DNA of 64,000 nt, from contig JAEUWP010000120.1 in assembly GCA_018524725.1 (NCBI GenBank), positions 1 through 64,000 on the forward strand, written 5' to 3'. Position numbers and translations under genes: made by a program. Origin of the DNA: Podaxis mareebaensis. Lineage: Eukaryota > Basidiomycota > Agaricomycetes > Agaricales > Agaricaceae. Within the stretch, counting starts at the first letter, position 1. Each line of letters starts with the position of its first letter. The notes beneath the pieces are model-generated. The model made no database searches. It was not told where the DNA came from and saw nothing but the letters and a program-made list of their open reading frames with translations. Of the stretch, positions 20,627 to 33,041 are shown piece by piece.

Positions 20627-23255
20627 TCACAATGTGAAGCGGAAAGTCGGATCCCTGTCTCCAATGGGTGCTCTGGTTTTCCCTGATTCAACGAGGCGTC
20701 TGTATTTGACGAGGTTGTGCTCTCTCCTTCCTTCAGCTCGGGCTTTATTCTCATACCAACAATATGCCCTGGATGAAAGATAAGAGGAAAAGAAGTTGAA
20801 AAGAAAAACACTGACATGTTTAAGACAACCATGAACCAGGAAAACACCAACAATGCGAGGACTATGCTGTTCCCTTTGACGAAACGGGGTACCTGGTCTG
20901 TATCCGGCTTCTCGTCAGATATCAGAAGTAGATTAGATGGCTTCGACTGAACCTGCGGTGTAAACGAAGGTCGCAACGATTCCCCTAATGCGAAATGCGA
21001 ATTCAAGTAACGAGGATTCGGCAAAGCCCTTTCAATCGCACACGCACTCACAATTGCCAAGAGCAATCTGGAGGCCAAGCGACGCGGCTCTCTTGTAATA
21101 GCCACTGTGGTTATTGGCAAGCGTGGAAACGATTCCAGGGGAACAAGGGAATCTGTCCGCAAGGAGAATTGTGGGTGAGTCGAAGATAGAATGACTGTGG
21201 AGAAGAGCAGTACGTACGCTCCAATGCCTACGAGAAAGAGAGCCGCATAGCGTACTTGGTTGCTATTGGTTACGATGGCGATGATGAACCCTATTGCACG
21301 ACAGTCAAAAACGAATAATTTGGTCGCACTTTGTAGTCCGGGAAAAGAAAGAAAAGGGCGAACCTGTAATAGCGATCGGCACGAAGCCAAGAACGAATGG
21401 TCCTCGAATTTTCATTCGATCACTAATGAACGCGACAGCAGCTGGGGAAATCGTATGGTTGTGAATTGGAATGGAAATAACATCGTTGGTCGAGAAGTAG
21501 CCTGACCTGTCAATGCAGCGGATGGGATGTAGGGGTACACTAATCCGGCCGGTTAGCTCTCCGAGAAGTTAATCGATGACGAAATTGCTGATATATGCAT
21601 ACCTGAGTGAATCTGGGCCTGGACGCCAGTATATCCCAGTTGAGAGACAATCGTAGGTCTGAGATTTCAGTCAACTCGGGCACGGCGGGAACGAAAATAT
21701 TGGGGTTCACAAAAATAGAGAATACGAGTAGATGGCGACAATGTTGGAGAAGAAGGCGGATCCTGTGACCCAAGTCTGAACGTCAAACAGTCCTTAACAG
21801 CATGTGAGACTGGAACTGGTGAGCGTGTATGCACCCATGTACCTCGTCTGACTTCGCGCCATTCAAATTCCTCCTCTGATGTCTGTGGAGGGCCGTGGTC
21901 CGGAACATCGATCTGGTCATCGGATCCTTTCTCTGAATCGACGGGGCTTTGAGCTGTCTCCGCCCTCCAGGTTGGTACATGGGTTTCCACAGGAAATGCG
22001 AAAGCATGGGGATTCTTTCGAGTGTAGTGTTGAACTGACCCAAGTTCCGTCAGGGTTCATGTAGGATTCCTTTCGTTGATAGATCGGGAAGCTTACCGTA
22101 TGCATAACGCTCTTCGTCATCTAGGAACCTGGCGGAACTCAGATCCGCAGGCAGAATAAATGCGGCAAGCAAGCCCAGCAATACGGTGGCAGTTCCTTCT
22201 AGAATGAAGATCCAGCGCCAGCCTGCCAGACCACCAACCCCATCCATCTTCAGTATTGCAGCCGCTAGAAGGCCTTCAACGAGTCAGAATTGCTCCGGTG
22301 TAGATGAGTATGGGATGTGAGTACCTCCAAAGGCACCAGATAAAGATACTGTAGGAGAGGTGAGTAAGAGTTATGTATTTTTCCGAGATGACAGGATACA
22401 ACATACCAACTGAATAAAAGGATCCCATCCTGTCCATAATACATGACGCCTGGCTGCGAAGCAACGCCAGTTGTACAACTTACCTGAATTGCAGTTTATG
22501 TCGGGGATACAAATTGCTCATATACAGAATCTACGAAGTGAGCACATGAGTTCATCGATTATCATGCGTTTACGAGCACACGGACCATGCAGGGAAATAG
22601 GCTGCCCTCACAAAAGCCGAGGAAGAATCGTGCAGCAACAAGTCCGGAGAAATTCTTCACGAATCCAATACCGATAGTCGAAATACCCCATGTGCAGGTG
22701 AATATGGGGAGCCAACGGTTGGCTTTTACTTTTCGGAGTAGTAAATTGGATGCTGTGTTGATGTGTAGAAGGGTCAGGGTGAGAACACTGCACAAGGGTC
22801 CTGCTACTTACGAATATCCACCACTATGTACCTGTGTGGGCGTTGTCCAGATCAGCTCTGGTTCTACGGATGTTCAGATTGACATACGCGATGAAGAAAG
22901 CTGATAGAAGTGTTATCGGCTTAAGCTGGTATCTAAATTGTATCGAAACTTGCCTGCTAATCCGATGTTAAAGTCATTTCCTTGGAGATGAAGATCCTTC
23001 TCAAGCCCGGCGATCCTGGGAAATTTCGTCACTAAATTCATTATTCACGGATGATAAGGCTAACGCACCTTGCATTGCCAATGTTCGATCTATCAATGAA
23101 ATTGGCAAACCAGAGCTACTAGGTGTGAGTATATGAGAAGCATAGTAGATATTGGGGCTCACGAAGGAAAGGCAAGGAATGACGTTCCAATCTAACTTCC
23201 TTAATACTCGACGACGCAACAGGTCCAACCTTTCTTCGTCTATCGCCACTACCAT
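20627..23255 (-). CDS. MFS transporter, anion:cation symporter type (allantoate permease/TNA1-like)
   Basis: The ATG at 23255 begins MVVAIDEERLDLLRRRVLRK; the stop is the TGA at 20627-20629 after DPTFRFTL, a usual family C-terminus. Recognisable transmembrane blocks in order are LWFANFIDRSNIGNAR, KANRWLPIFTCTWGIST, FVKNFSGLVAARFFLGFCEG, GWRWIFILEGTATVLLG, TWVTGSAFFSNIVAIYS, VSQLGYTGVQAQ and GFIIAIVTNSNQVRYAALF. These match the ACS/DAL5 family of nicotinate, allantoate and related carboxylate permeases in plasma membrane. At least ten short introns interrupt the gene; exon 1 is 23255-23163. One intron starts with GC at 22953 (GCAAGT consensus). Inner exon borders were placed by frame continuity only, and the substrate is not determinable. 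Confidence 0.82.
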
Positions 23256-23852
23256 GGTGCGATAGGAGAGAGCCAGACAAGGTCGACATAATTGTCTATA
23301 TATCTCAAATGATATGTAGTCCAGTCAAGATTAAACAACGATCTTGTGACTATGGAAGGGCAGCGGGTGCAATCAAGGAGACTTCCAAAGAGCCATCGTG
23401 ACCTTGTATGTGGGAGACGTCTGCGCTCTAAATGGACAGTGTGTCTGTGACTACAAGTGGCACATGAAGGTACTAGCGCCAAGTGCACCATCTGAGCGAT
23501 GCGATGAAGGCATGTAAATAACAGGTGCCATTGCATTGGGTGCTGAGCAGGCGAGGGTGACGTCACGCACCATTTGGTCTTGTTTGTCTCTCAGGATAAT
23601 AGTAGCACAGCCACTTGGCGGCCTATGAATCTTCTTTTTGTTCTTGCCCCTATTGTTCTGAAGACTTATATCTGGCGCGCGGCTGCTTGCAACATGTCCT
23701 TCTATACCCTGTTTCCACGAGCCACAGGCTGGCACTTTGACTCCACTTTTTCTGCAACTTAACGAGGGTAGCTGGCTTCCTAGATTGCTCTTTGGACTTC
23801 TAGACTTCCTTCACGATAATCTCAACTAATTTCAACAACATATTTGACCACG
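23256..23852. other. Intergenic (divergent promoters of MFS2 and AA14)
   Basis: About 600 bp between divergent starts. Short open frames have no domain features. No gene is supported. Confidence 0.4.
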
Positions 23853-25171
23853 ATGCTACGATTGCTTACGTTTTGCAGCACTGCTACCTTTATCTTGCCG
23901 CTGGTATCGGCACATTCAGGTGAGACACTCACTTTGTCCAACCATAGTGACGTACTCATGTTTGACTAGCCTTTTGGCACCCTAGCATGTGGGGCTTCAA
24001 CGTGACCGATAAAACATTCCCCTACGATAACCGTCCCGTTACACCTCTTCGCGGCAAAAATTTCAGCGAGTGGTGGTTCCACAATCACCTCGCGTATCCT
24101 CCCAACCCAGGAGACTTCTTCGAGCTACCAGCAGGCAGTAAAGCTACAGCCGAAATTGCTTGTACTAAGGACGCCACGTCGTACTGGGCCATGGCTCCAG
24201 ATGGCGGCCGCGATACTCAAGATAATGAGAATCCTTGCCCTGGTTCATCTAGCTTGGCGTATCACACGAATGGAATTGATGACCTTGAGGGTTGCGCTTT
24301 GGGTATCGCTTACAAGGATAAGGTCGAGGACGTGAAACCTGAAGATTTCACAATCTTTAGTGTCAACCAGACGTGCGTATGGACGAGGCATACGGATTTT
24401 GAGGTCCCCGAGAGGATGCCTGCATGTCCCGAGGGGGGATGTATCTGCGCGTTCTTTTGGGTGCATTCACCCAAGGCGGGCGGTGAAGAAAGTAAGCCGC
24501 ATTTTTTCACAATCATCAACGATCTAACCGCAATGATCATAGATTATATGAATGGTTTCCGCTGCAAAGTCACAAACGCAACCTCCACGGTCGCCCTCGC
24601 CAAACCTGAGATTCCACGTCGCTGCGGCGCAGATCCGGAGAACCATAAACAATACTCAATTCCCTCGAATTGCACGTACGGTGCCAAACAGCCCTTCTAC
24701 TGGCTGAACGACGACAGCAACATGTTCGAAGGCGAACACGCCCCACCCGTCTATAATGATCTGTACAACTTTGCCGATGGTGCCCAGAACGATATCTTCG
24801 TAGATTCGTACGAGAGTAAGCCTGACCCTGGTGTTGTTGCACCATTGCCCGTATTCGCGGATGTCGGGACGGCTCTGAAGCAAGTGTTGGGTATGCAGGG
24901 AAGGATTATGAGGAAGGTGTTGGCTAACGAAGGCGTTAACCTAAACCTCAACGACACTACGACTGATGATTCTGGATCTACGAGTCCTCAACACGCGAAA
25001 AGCTGTAAACAGGCCTCCGCTGCGTTGACTCGAAGAAACCTCGCTTCGGGTGGTGACGTCGAGGTGGACCCAAGGTTGTTCAGGCGTTATGTTCCGCGAG
25101 CCCTCTTGCGGATGACACATACGAGTAGGAGATTGGGTACGGATAAGGGGAGGCTCTGGCATATGTGGTAG
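23853..25171 (+). CDS. Secreted AA14 lytic polysaccharide monooxygenase (xylan-active family)
   Basis: Exons 23853-23919, 23970-24491 and 24543-25171 give 405 aa. A 20-residue signal peptide (hydrophobic, ending PLVSA) is followed by mature HSAFWHPSMWGF, the AA14 N-terminus with the copper-binding His1. The second brace His is probably mature H101 (in AYHTNGIDD), and the axial Tyr is probably Y178 (EENYMNG). Both offsets are two from the H99/Y176 I recall for the Pycnoporus AA14 enzyme, so this is alignment by eye. Other family signatures are FSEWWFHNHLAYPPNPGDFF and VNQTCVWTRHTDFEVP. Known AA14 enzymes oxidatively cleave xylan coating cellulose outside the cell. The tail after the catalytic part is long, Ser/Arg-rich and probably disordered. 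Both introns are about 50 bp with GT-AG borders. Confidence 0.92.
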
Positions 25172-26444
25172 TTGGAAGATTTTGTATAACATTCAAGTTC
25201 TGTAGGTTGGGCTTTGTATCTTAAGCTGTACGATCATTGTAATATTCAAACCCGCATAAGTTGGCTGCTATCGACCGTTTTAGCTGTCGTTCCAAGTTGG
25301 GTACGGAAACTCCATCCGCTGCGCTTGTGGCGTCGATTGGATTCTCGAGGTTGCCCAGGCATCGGAAATACAGCGAGAGAATGTTAGGCTTCTGTGCTCA
25401 AAACTACACATGTCGATAACCTGTTCAGGCATGAATTTCTTACCGATATCGGAGATATAACGTTGATGGGCAACCTTGGCTATCTTCCAACCCTTCAACG
25501 TTCATCACTCTGCTATAGTCGTCTCTCCTGACTGGTAGATCTCCGCGGGCCACCACTGGCGCCTGGAGCACTCTCTGCAATGAGCTTGAAAAACTCCGAA
25601 AGACTTCAGGGTCCGCTGGTAGTACCGGCACGAGACCAGGTAATATCTGATGGTGCTGGATAACCATGTGGGTCGGACGGTTCTTGCGAAGGTGATTGAT
25701 GATAACGATACATTGGCACCGTGCTACGGATATGATGCCTTCATTAAGTTGTACAACGTCAGAGTCCTCAAATCCCTGTGAGGTGATGTCTTCACATTCC
25801 GATAGCAATCCACTGCCGACTTGAGTGTTATTTCTTGCTATCTATACTGACCGTGTATTGTGAAAATCAACACAACCATGTGGTTCTTTCCCTGCTAATC
25901 GCGCAGTAATGTAGCCGAAGCGTTAAATAAAGATCCACTTGGGCAGACCGCCGTGATCCCGAGGTGTCGCACACAGTAATTTTAGTCAATGCAAGCTGTC
26001 CATCAAGGATGTCAAACGGGTGCTAGTCCGCTGTGGTGGTCCTGTGGTTGTAGAGGAAGTGAAAATAGCCCCCGGGCAAAGTGACTGCTTATGCCAGGGA
26101 GGGGCACGTTTAGAAGCCCCGAGTCTGCAGTGCGAACCGGTACCTGGAATTGGCGCCGTGCCCAGCCAGTGGACGTTGAGCCAATATAGCAAAGGCCCCT
26201 GTGCCCTCCGTTCAATTCGCACTCCAGGCAACCCATAGCGCCGATACGAAGTCCGGTGAATAGAAAATAATCAGGCTCTGATGAAAGTCTTTCTCATGAG
26301 CGGCTGGCAATCAACACGAAGTCAGATGTACAGTGAATTCCCCTTGTCTTAGACGCCATCAACTTGTAAGCGCCTTTTTGTACATCTACCTCTTAAACTG
26401 GACCACCATGAGAATTGCAGTCACTCTTCTTCCATCGGTCGAAA
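25172..26444. other. Intergenic; no supported gene
   Basis: About 1.27 kb. Minus-strand open pieces at 25808-25440 and 25498-25280 are in different frames and show no domain I recognise. They could be remnants of a lost gene. I see no RNA gene. Confidence 0.4.
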
Positions 26445-28483
26445 ATGATTCCACAGAGTTCCAATCCATGGTGAGTGAACCGTCAATTGTTAAGTGATAT
26501 TTATTCTCATAACTAGACCTTTGTTTGTCAGGGGAGCCTCGATCAGCCCTCGCTTTGTATACTCCGCCAACTTGAAAACATCAAAAACTTCTGATACAGC
26601 AACGGGCATGCATGGGAGGGAGAAGGAAAATGGAAAGATCGCTGACCCCTGGGAGGTCTGCGGTGAATTTGCCAAGAAATATGCTGATGAAGAAAATGCA
26701 AGCTGGAAGGAGGAAGTGGACAAATTACTGGTCTTCGTCAGTTTCATAACTATTTGTTTCTTAGGTTTCATTTGGAACTCACGCCCCTCCGCTCTAGGCC
26801 AGTCTGTTTTCGGGCGTCGTAACTGCTTTTGCCCTTGAATCATATCATGCAGTCCAGGAGGACCCTGCGGCAACTACGGCACTGCTGCTTAGGACTATAA
26901 TCCGCCAGCTCGACAATATAACCAACCCACAACCAGGCACTCTCATCGATCTAAATCCCCGAGCTAATGTCCCCCAATCAGCACGGTGGATCAATACTTG
27001 TTGGTTCCTCAGTCTGACTCTCAGTCTATCAACCGTCATGGCCGGGATCCTATGCCTCCAGTGGATGCGTGAATACAGTCAAAGCGCAAATATTCCTCAC
27101 CGAGAGCATCTGGCCATTCGCTACGTGCGGTACGAGGGAATGAAGAAGTGGCAGGTCTCCAATATTGTCAGCGCCTTGCCGATTCTCCTCCTTACTGCAC
27201 TCCTATTCTTCCTTGTTGGACTTATCGGGATTTTGTGGAACACTGATAAAGGAGCCGCAGTCGCAGTATCAGCCTTGGTCGGAATTGCATTCCTGTTCAT
27301 TTTAACTACGACTATACTTCCTTGGTGCCAGAGTCTATGGATTATATATTCCCCACATACTCAGTCGCCACAATGCCCATACAAATCCCCGCAGGCCCGG
27401 ATATTCTACATACTAGCAATGCTCCTCTACCGTCCAATTGGCAACTTGGTATCGAGGTGTTTCAGGGTTGGAGAAAAGGGTCGAGTGCTGGACCCTAAAC
27501 TTCGGACCTGGTTGGACTATGATTGGCTTTTGTTCAATCACCGCCAAGCAGCAGGAGTCCCCGAGGCAGCTGATGTTGGGCGAGGGCTTGGATGGATCGG
27601 AACCACCTTCTTTCAATACGACAGACTCGCAGAAGCCATCTGTCAGTGTCTTAGGGACCTCGATTACCACGTTGTACTGGAAGCCTTCCTTGCCCAGATG
27701 GATGGCGATCGTGCAGAAGCTGTCAGGCGAGCTCAGAGGAGGCTGGGCCTGCCGCATTCCCCTGGTGATTCGGAGGAGCCACAGCCCTCAAAGATTGTAT
27801 ATATGCAAGATCTTATAATATCACATACCCTGGAACATTTGGCGGCGGGCGTCGAGCGGGGGCATATGTCGCAAGTCTTGCTGTCCCAGCGGGTTAACTT
27901 ATTCCTGAAGATCAATGGAAAGAGTTGGACTATGGATCAAGATATCGACTGCCCAGTAAACAAAGTCAACGTGGCCTTGATCGATCTAGATAAGTCCTCT
28001 GAATTATTCCACCTCTCTTTCCAACTAATTTTCGCAGATACAAGGCTACGGATACTACGGTGTATCTATGAGATGATGAGGATGAACATGGAATGTAATG
28101 CGACACATACTACTGGCGCCTTCGAAATCATCCGTTCCATCTGTATTGAGCATTCCGATCCGCACCAACCTCTACCACACGTGCAGATATTCTTGGAGTT
28201 ATTGCGGTGGTGGATCCCAAACCAACCCTTGGTGAATGGAGAGCACAGATTTGACCCGGACCCAGAAAAAAGGTTGAAGCAAGGTGTCCTATTCTGCAAG
28301 CTCAGGCTGGTATCCAGGGGCACTCCTTACGAGACAATAATCAGGGATTACCGTGCTAGGTTGGAAATTCTAATCCGAGAAAGGCTTGGACGAGAGCTGG
28401 AGAGAATACAGGGAGTTACTGGAAAGCCCAGTTCTTTCCCTTACTTGGCGAAATATCTTGCTTGGCGGCAATTTGACTACTAA
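26445..28483 (+). CDS. DUF6535 multi-pass membrane protein
   Basis: Exons 26445-26470, 26532-26736 and 26798-28483 give 638 aa; phases join cleanly (the ATG at 26408 would break the frame). The DUF6535 domain covers residues about 45-220: DPWEVCGEFAKKYADEENASW, then membrane segments ASLFSGVVTAFALESY, INTCWFLSLTLSLSTVMAGIL, PILLLTALLFFLVGLIGILW and VAVSALVGIAFLFILTTTIL. This order (amphipathic start, two TM, QW loop, two TM) is the usual fold of this Agaricomycete-specific family. The rest (about 400 residues) is soluble and helical with no recognised domain. Function is unknown. It converges on the RNase III-like gene at 29342, and a truncated copy lies at 30838-32400. Confidence 0.85.
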
Positions 28484-29341
28484 TGCCTGATCATCAATAT
28501 GTGTTGTAGAATGGGCTCTAATGAACTTGTCTCGTTCCTTACTTTGCTTATCATTCCCTTGGGCACGAGAATGTTAATGCGTATTCGGGGTTTGCCTTGT
28601 GGATTGAATTTGGAAGCAGGCGACTTTCAGGTTCCACGACTTCATTGACTTCACCATTTTTCCCCATCATTCGGAACTCCCACATCGACACCTAACTGAC
28701 TCACCGTAAGGACTCGCACCCTACATCCGCTTATCTTCATCTTCCACACCACGCACATACTCTCTTGTAACCCGTCTATATTTACCAATGGTTGCCATCT
28801 CACCCAAGGATTGCTAATCCTCGGAAACCTATATATCCCACCCTGGCAGCTGACCTTACTTCACCCTCACCACTACGCCGCCCCAATACACGGATTGAAA
28901 GACGTCACGCGGATCATAAATTTAAGTCCCCAACTCGTAAAGCCTGATGATTTGCACTCACATACCTGAAACGACGACATTTAGATGTGATTCGAAAGTT
29001 GTCTTCGGCTCAGTTGGCGACATTCCTTCATCTGAGTCGGACATTTACTCATGCTCTTAAACATGTATTTCAGGTCATTTATTGATACTACTAGTACATT
29101 TGAAATATAAAATTCAGACATATTCATCACATAAAATTCAGACGTATTCATCAATGCCAACTACCACCAGAAATCACTTGCCTTTCTGACCCGCTTCGCA
29201 AAAATATGGTGCACGGCAGAGATTCAGGAAGCAAAGCGAGCTACTGGCAGTGTGGCGTTGCTCAGGGCAAAATCGGAGCGAGACTACTCAGGCACTGAAT
29301 GACCGAGTAAGCGAATGATTATCTTAGGATTATCAGTGTAG
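28484..29341. other. Spacer of duplication unit 1
   Basis: No gene. It holds two copies of a 24-bp repeat (29107-29154, core ATTCAGACATATTCATC). The same spacer, with different repeat numbers, is found in units 2 and 3. Confidence 0.6.
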
Positions 29342-30292
29342 TCACTCACAACGTCCCCATCCCATTACTTCCCAGGCTTCGCGAGCTGCGAGTTCCTTAG
29401 CTTCTTTCTGATTCTTGCCTACGCCCTGACCTTTGATTTCGCCGTTGACTGAGGTAATAAATGAAACGAAGGCAGTCGCAATGCAGAGGTAACACAGCTT
29501 ACGACAGCACTGGACCGTCCAGGTTGGGGTATGAGAGGAGCCTTCGGATCGAGCGGGGTAGGTCACCGTGTAATGTTTCTGTTGAGCAGCTAGATTGAAT
29601 TGAGCCAAAATCTGGAACTTGTTCCTATCGGGTGTCGACCCCTGGGGCGTAGTCGACGCGTTGCTTTGGGAATAAGGAGGGGGAAAGGGGTTCGTGGGTG
29701 GGGGAGGGGACTGAGGTTGGACACCTCCCGGTTGGTACGAGTGACCAATTCCTGTCGGTAGGTTAGGAGCTGGTGCTTGAGGATCTAGGACCTTTGAGAC
29801 CCATTGCTGGATGGCCTCCGAACCACTCTGTAGGAACGAGGCGCCAATATATTTGTGGAAGAAGTACCTTGCTTCCTGCAAAGGATGAGGATTTCTGCTT
29901 GTTAATTTAAGAATACGTACTGGGTCCGTATCGAGATTAGGCAATACTTCTGGAGAACATCTGATCTTGCGTTTGAGATCGTATGAATTCAGCAAATATA
30001 CGAAGTCAGGCGAGGGGAGTGAGTTCTATACCCATGGAAGTTTAGCCGGCTGAACGATACATTATAGTGAGCTGCTGCTGTGTACCTGGATATCGTCGAC
30101 GGCCATGGGAGGATCTTTCATGAAATAATGATAAGCAAGCGCTTGATCCAGGACACGACCGCCAAGGAATGCCAAACGCGCAGGACTCTTGAAATCATCA
30201 TGTGCGGCAGGTGACATGATAGAGTCGTGCGTGTAGACAGCGAGCGTCAATTCCTGATCAGTTATCGGCGGAAGGGGAGGTAGTTCAGCCAT
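29342..30292 (-). CDS. RNase III-like + dsRBD protein, copy 1
   Basis: Exons 30292-30086, 30025-29921, 29875-29503 and 29448-29342 give 263 aa. The N-terminal part carries LTLAVYTHDS and ARLAFLGGRVLDQAL, corresponding to the RNase III motifs L..ALTH.S and ERLEFLGDAVL. The acidic catalytic residues of the second motif are Ala and Gly, so catalysis is unlikely. A Pro/Ser/Gln-rich linker (PPPPTNPFPPPYSQ) follows. The C-terminus is a double-stranded-RNA-binding fold: ILAQFNLAAQQKHYTVTYPA...TWTVQCC, then NGEIKGQGVGKNQKEAKELA AREAW across the last intron. It probably binds dsRNA in nucleus or cytoplasm without cleaving it; a mitochondrial mL44-like role is an alternative. It is one of three tandem paralogues with identical intron positions. 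Confidence 0.8.
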
Positions 30293-30837
30293 ATCAGACA
30301 ACAACAGAGAGTGACGCTGAAAGATCAAGTAAAGGATACTGTAGTTTGTCAGGACTTAAATGCCGATTCAAAACAGACGGAGGCTCCAGAGAAGGATCGA
30401 ATATTCTAAGGGAGTCGATGGCCTTTGATAAGATTCTGCTGCGATCACCGAGCTTTGTGTGATAGATGTTTCTGGTGTGATCCTGCACCGTGAAGTAAGT
30501 AGAGGTAGGTTGGTTAGAAACAAGGATGGTCGTGTGGGGGCGCAGCAAGGGTGCCGAATCGGGAAGAGCCGAGTTTTGTGATCCTAACTTATCACTTCGA
30601 AGAAAAAAATACACTTTCGCAATGCTTGGTCTTAAGGATAGTCGGCGACCATTCCCTGGGGCACTTTCTTCAAGTTAGCAGAATGGAACATTCCATAGGC
30701 GGCGGGGCCAATTACTCGCCCAGCCTTTTTGACCTTCCATCTAGTTGCCGCTTGTTCCCTACCAAATGCAGCTTCTCTTACTTAACATTGGGCGAGCTAG
30801 AAATAGGATCGACCTTCTTACGGTCCCCGAGAGATGA
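30293..30837. other. Upstream region of copy 1 and end of duplication unit 1
   Basis: Promoter side of the copy-1 gene. The end of this stretch (CTAGAAATAGGATCGACC, about 30797) recurs at about 36161 at the end of unit 3. Unit 2 starts at about 30838. Confidence 0.6.
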
Positions 30838-32400
30838 AAAATGAAAGCTGGAAGGAGGAGATGGACAAATTACTGGTCTTCATTGGTTTCATAACCATTT
30901 GCTTCTTAGGTTTCATTTGGAACTCACGCCCCTCCACTCTAGGCCAGTCTGTTCTCGAGTGTCGTAACTGCTTTTGCCCTTGAATCATGCCATGCAGTCC
31001 AGAAGGATTCTGCGGAAACTACGGCACTGCTGCTTAGGACTATAATCCGTCAGCTCGACAATATAACCAGCCCCCAACCAGGCACTCTCATCAACCTCAA
31101 TCCCCGAGCTAATGTCCCCTAATCAATACTTGTTGGTTCTTTAGTCTGACTCTCAGTCTAACAACCGTCATGGTCGGGATCCTATGCCTCCAGTGGATGT
31201 GTGAGGACAGTCAAAACGCAAATATTCCTCACCGAGAGCATCTAGCCATTCGCTATATGCGGTATGAGTGAAGAAGTGGCAGGCCTCCAATATCATCAGC
31301 GCCTGGCCGATTCTCCTTCTTACCGCGCTCCTATTCTTTTTCGTTGGACTTATCACGATTTTGTGGAACACTGACAAGGGAGTCGCAGTCGCAGTATTAG
31401 CCTTGGTCGGAATCGCATTCCTCTCCATTTCAGCTACGACTACAGTTCCTTGGTGCCAGAGTCTATAGATTATATATTCCCCGCATGCCCAGTTGCCACA
31501 ATGCCCCTACAGATCCCCCCATGCCCGAATATTTTACATACTAGTGATGCTCTTCTACCGCCCAATTGGCAACTTGACATCGAGGTGCTTCAGAATCGGG
31601 AAAAAGGATCGAGTGTTACACCCCAGACTTCAGACCTGGTTGAACTATGATTGGCTTTTGTTCAATCACCGTCAAGCAGGAGGGGTTCCCGAGGCGGCTG
31701 ATGTTGGGCGAGGGCTTGGATGGACCGGAACCACCTTCTTTTAATACGAAAGACTCGCAAAAGCCATCTGTCAGTGTCTTAGGGACCTCGACTACCACGT
31801 TGTACTGGAAGCCTTCCTTGCCCAGATGGATGGCGATCGTGCAGAAGCTGTCAGGCGAGCTCAGAGAAGGCTGGACCTGACACAGCCCCCTGGTGGTTCG
31901 GAGGAGCCTCAGCCCTCAAAGACTGTATATATGTAAGATTTGATCATATCACATACCCTGGAATGTCTGGCAGCAGGTGTCGAGGAGGGGCACAGGGGTG
32001 TATCTACGAGATGATAGAGAAGAACATGGAATGCAATGCAACACATACTACTGGCATTTTCGAAACCACCTGTTCCATTTGTACTGAACATTCTGATCCG
32101 CACCAACCCCTATCACGCGTGCAGGTATTCTTGGAGCTATTGCAATGGTGGATCTCAAACCAATTCTTGGTGAATGGGGAGTGCAGATTTGACCTGGACC
32201 CGAAAAAAAGTTTGAAACATGGGTCCTATTCTACAAGCTTAGGGCTGGTGTTCAGGAGCACTCTTTATGAGACAATAATTAGGGATTACTGAGTTAGGTT
32301 GAAAATCCTAATCCGGGAAAGGCTTGGACGAGAGTTGGAGAGAATACAGGGAGTTACTGGGAAGCCCAGTTCTTTCCCTTACTTGGCAGCAATTTGACTA
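30838..32400 (+). pseudogene. DUF6535 pseudogene (unit 2)
   Basis: It is homologous to 26698-28480 but starts at exon 2's AAGCTGGAAGGAGG, so the first exons are missing. It retains PILLLTALLFFFVGLITILW and NYDWLLFNHRQAGGVPEAAD but is broken by stops (for example TAG after CQSL near 31466 and TAA after TTFF at 31742) and by frame changes. A deletion of about 200 bp at about 31998 joins the region after LAAGVE directly to CIYEM. No functional product is expected. Confidence 0.9.
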
Positions 32401-32758
32401 CTAATATGTGTTGTAGAATGGACTCTAATGGACTTGTCTCATTCCTTACTTTGTTTATCGTTCCTTTGGGCACGAGCAATGTTAGCATGCAGTTGGGGAT
32501 TGCCTTATGGATTGGATTTGGAAGCAGGCGATCTCCAGATTCCGCGACCTCATTGACTTCGCCATTTTTTCCGTCACTCGGAACTCCCACACCGACACCT
32601 AACTGACCCATTATTGTCTGAAACTACGACATTTGGATGCGATTCGAAAGTTGTCTTCGGCTCGGTTGGCGACATTCCTTCATTCGAGTCCATCATTTAC
32701 CCATGTCCTTCAACGTGTATTTCAAGTCATTTGTTGACACTACTAGTACATTCGAAAC

Positions 32759-32854
32759 ATAGAATTCAGACACATTCATCACATAAAATTCAGCCATATT
32801 CATCACACAAGGTTCAGACGTATTCATCGCACAAGATTCAGACTTATTCATCAA
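32759..32854. repeat. 24-bp minisatellite, four units (unit 2 spacer)
   Basis: Units start at 32759, 32783, 32807 and 32831, each close to ATAAAATTCAGACATATTCA. The equivalent spacer has two units at 29107-29154 and one at about 34500-34523. Confidence 0.85.
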
Positions 32855-33041
32855 TGCCAACTACCACCAGAAATCGCTTGCCTTTCTGACCTGCTTCGCA
32901 ACACTATGGTGCACGGCAGAGAATCAGGAAGCAAAGTGAGCTACTGGCAGAGTGGCATTGTTCAGGGCAAAATCGGAGCGGGACTACCCGGGTACTGAAT
33001 GACCGAATAAGTGAATGGTTGTCTCAGGATCATCAGTGTAA

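Noticed and set aside
25280..25808. Minus-strand open pieces of 72 and 122 codons
   Set aside because: Different frames, no domains and no convincing splice link. Possibly a relic, but not supportable as a gene.
32614..32889. Open frame reading repeated IQTYSSHK units
   Set aside because: It is simply the 24-bp minisatellite in a frame without stops; not conserved as coding in the other units.
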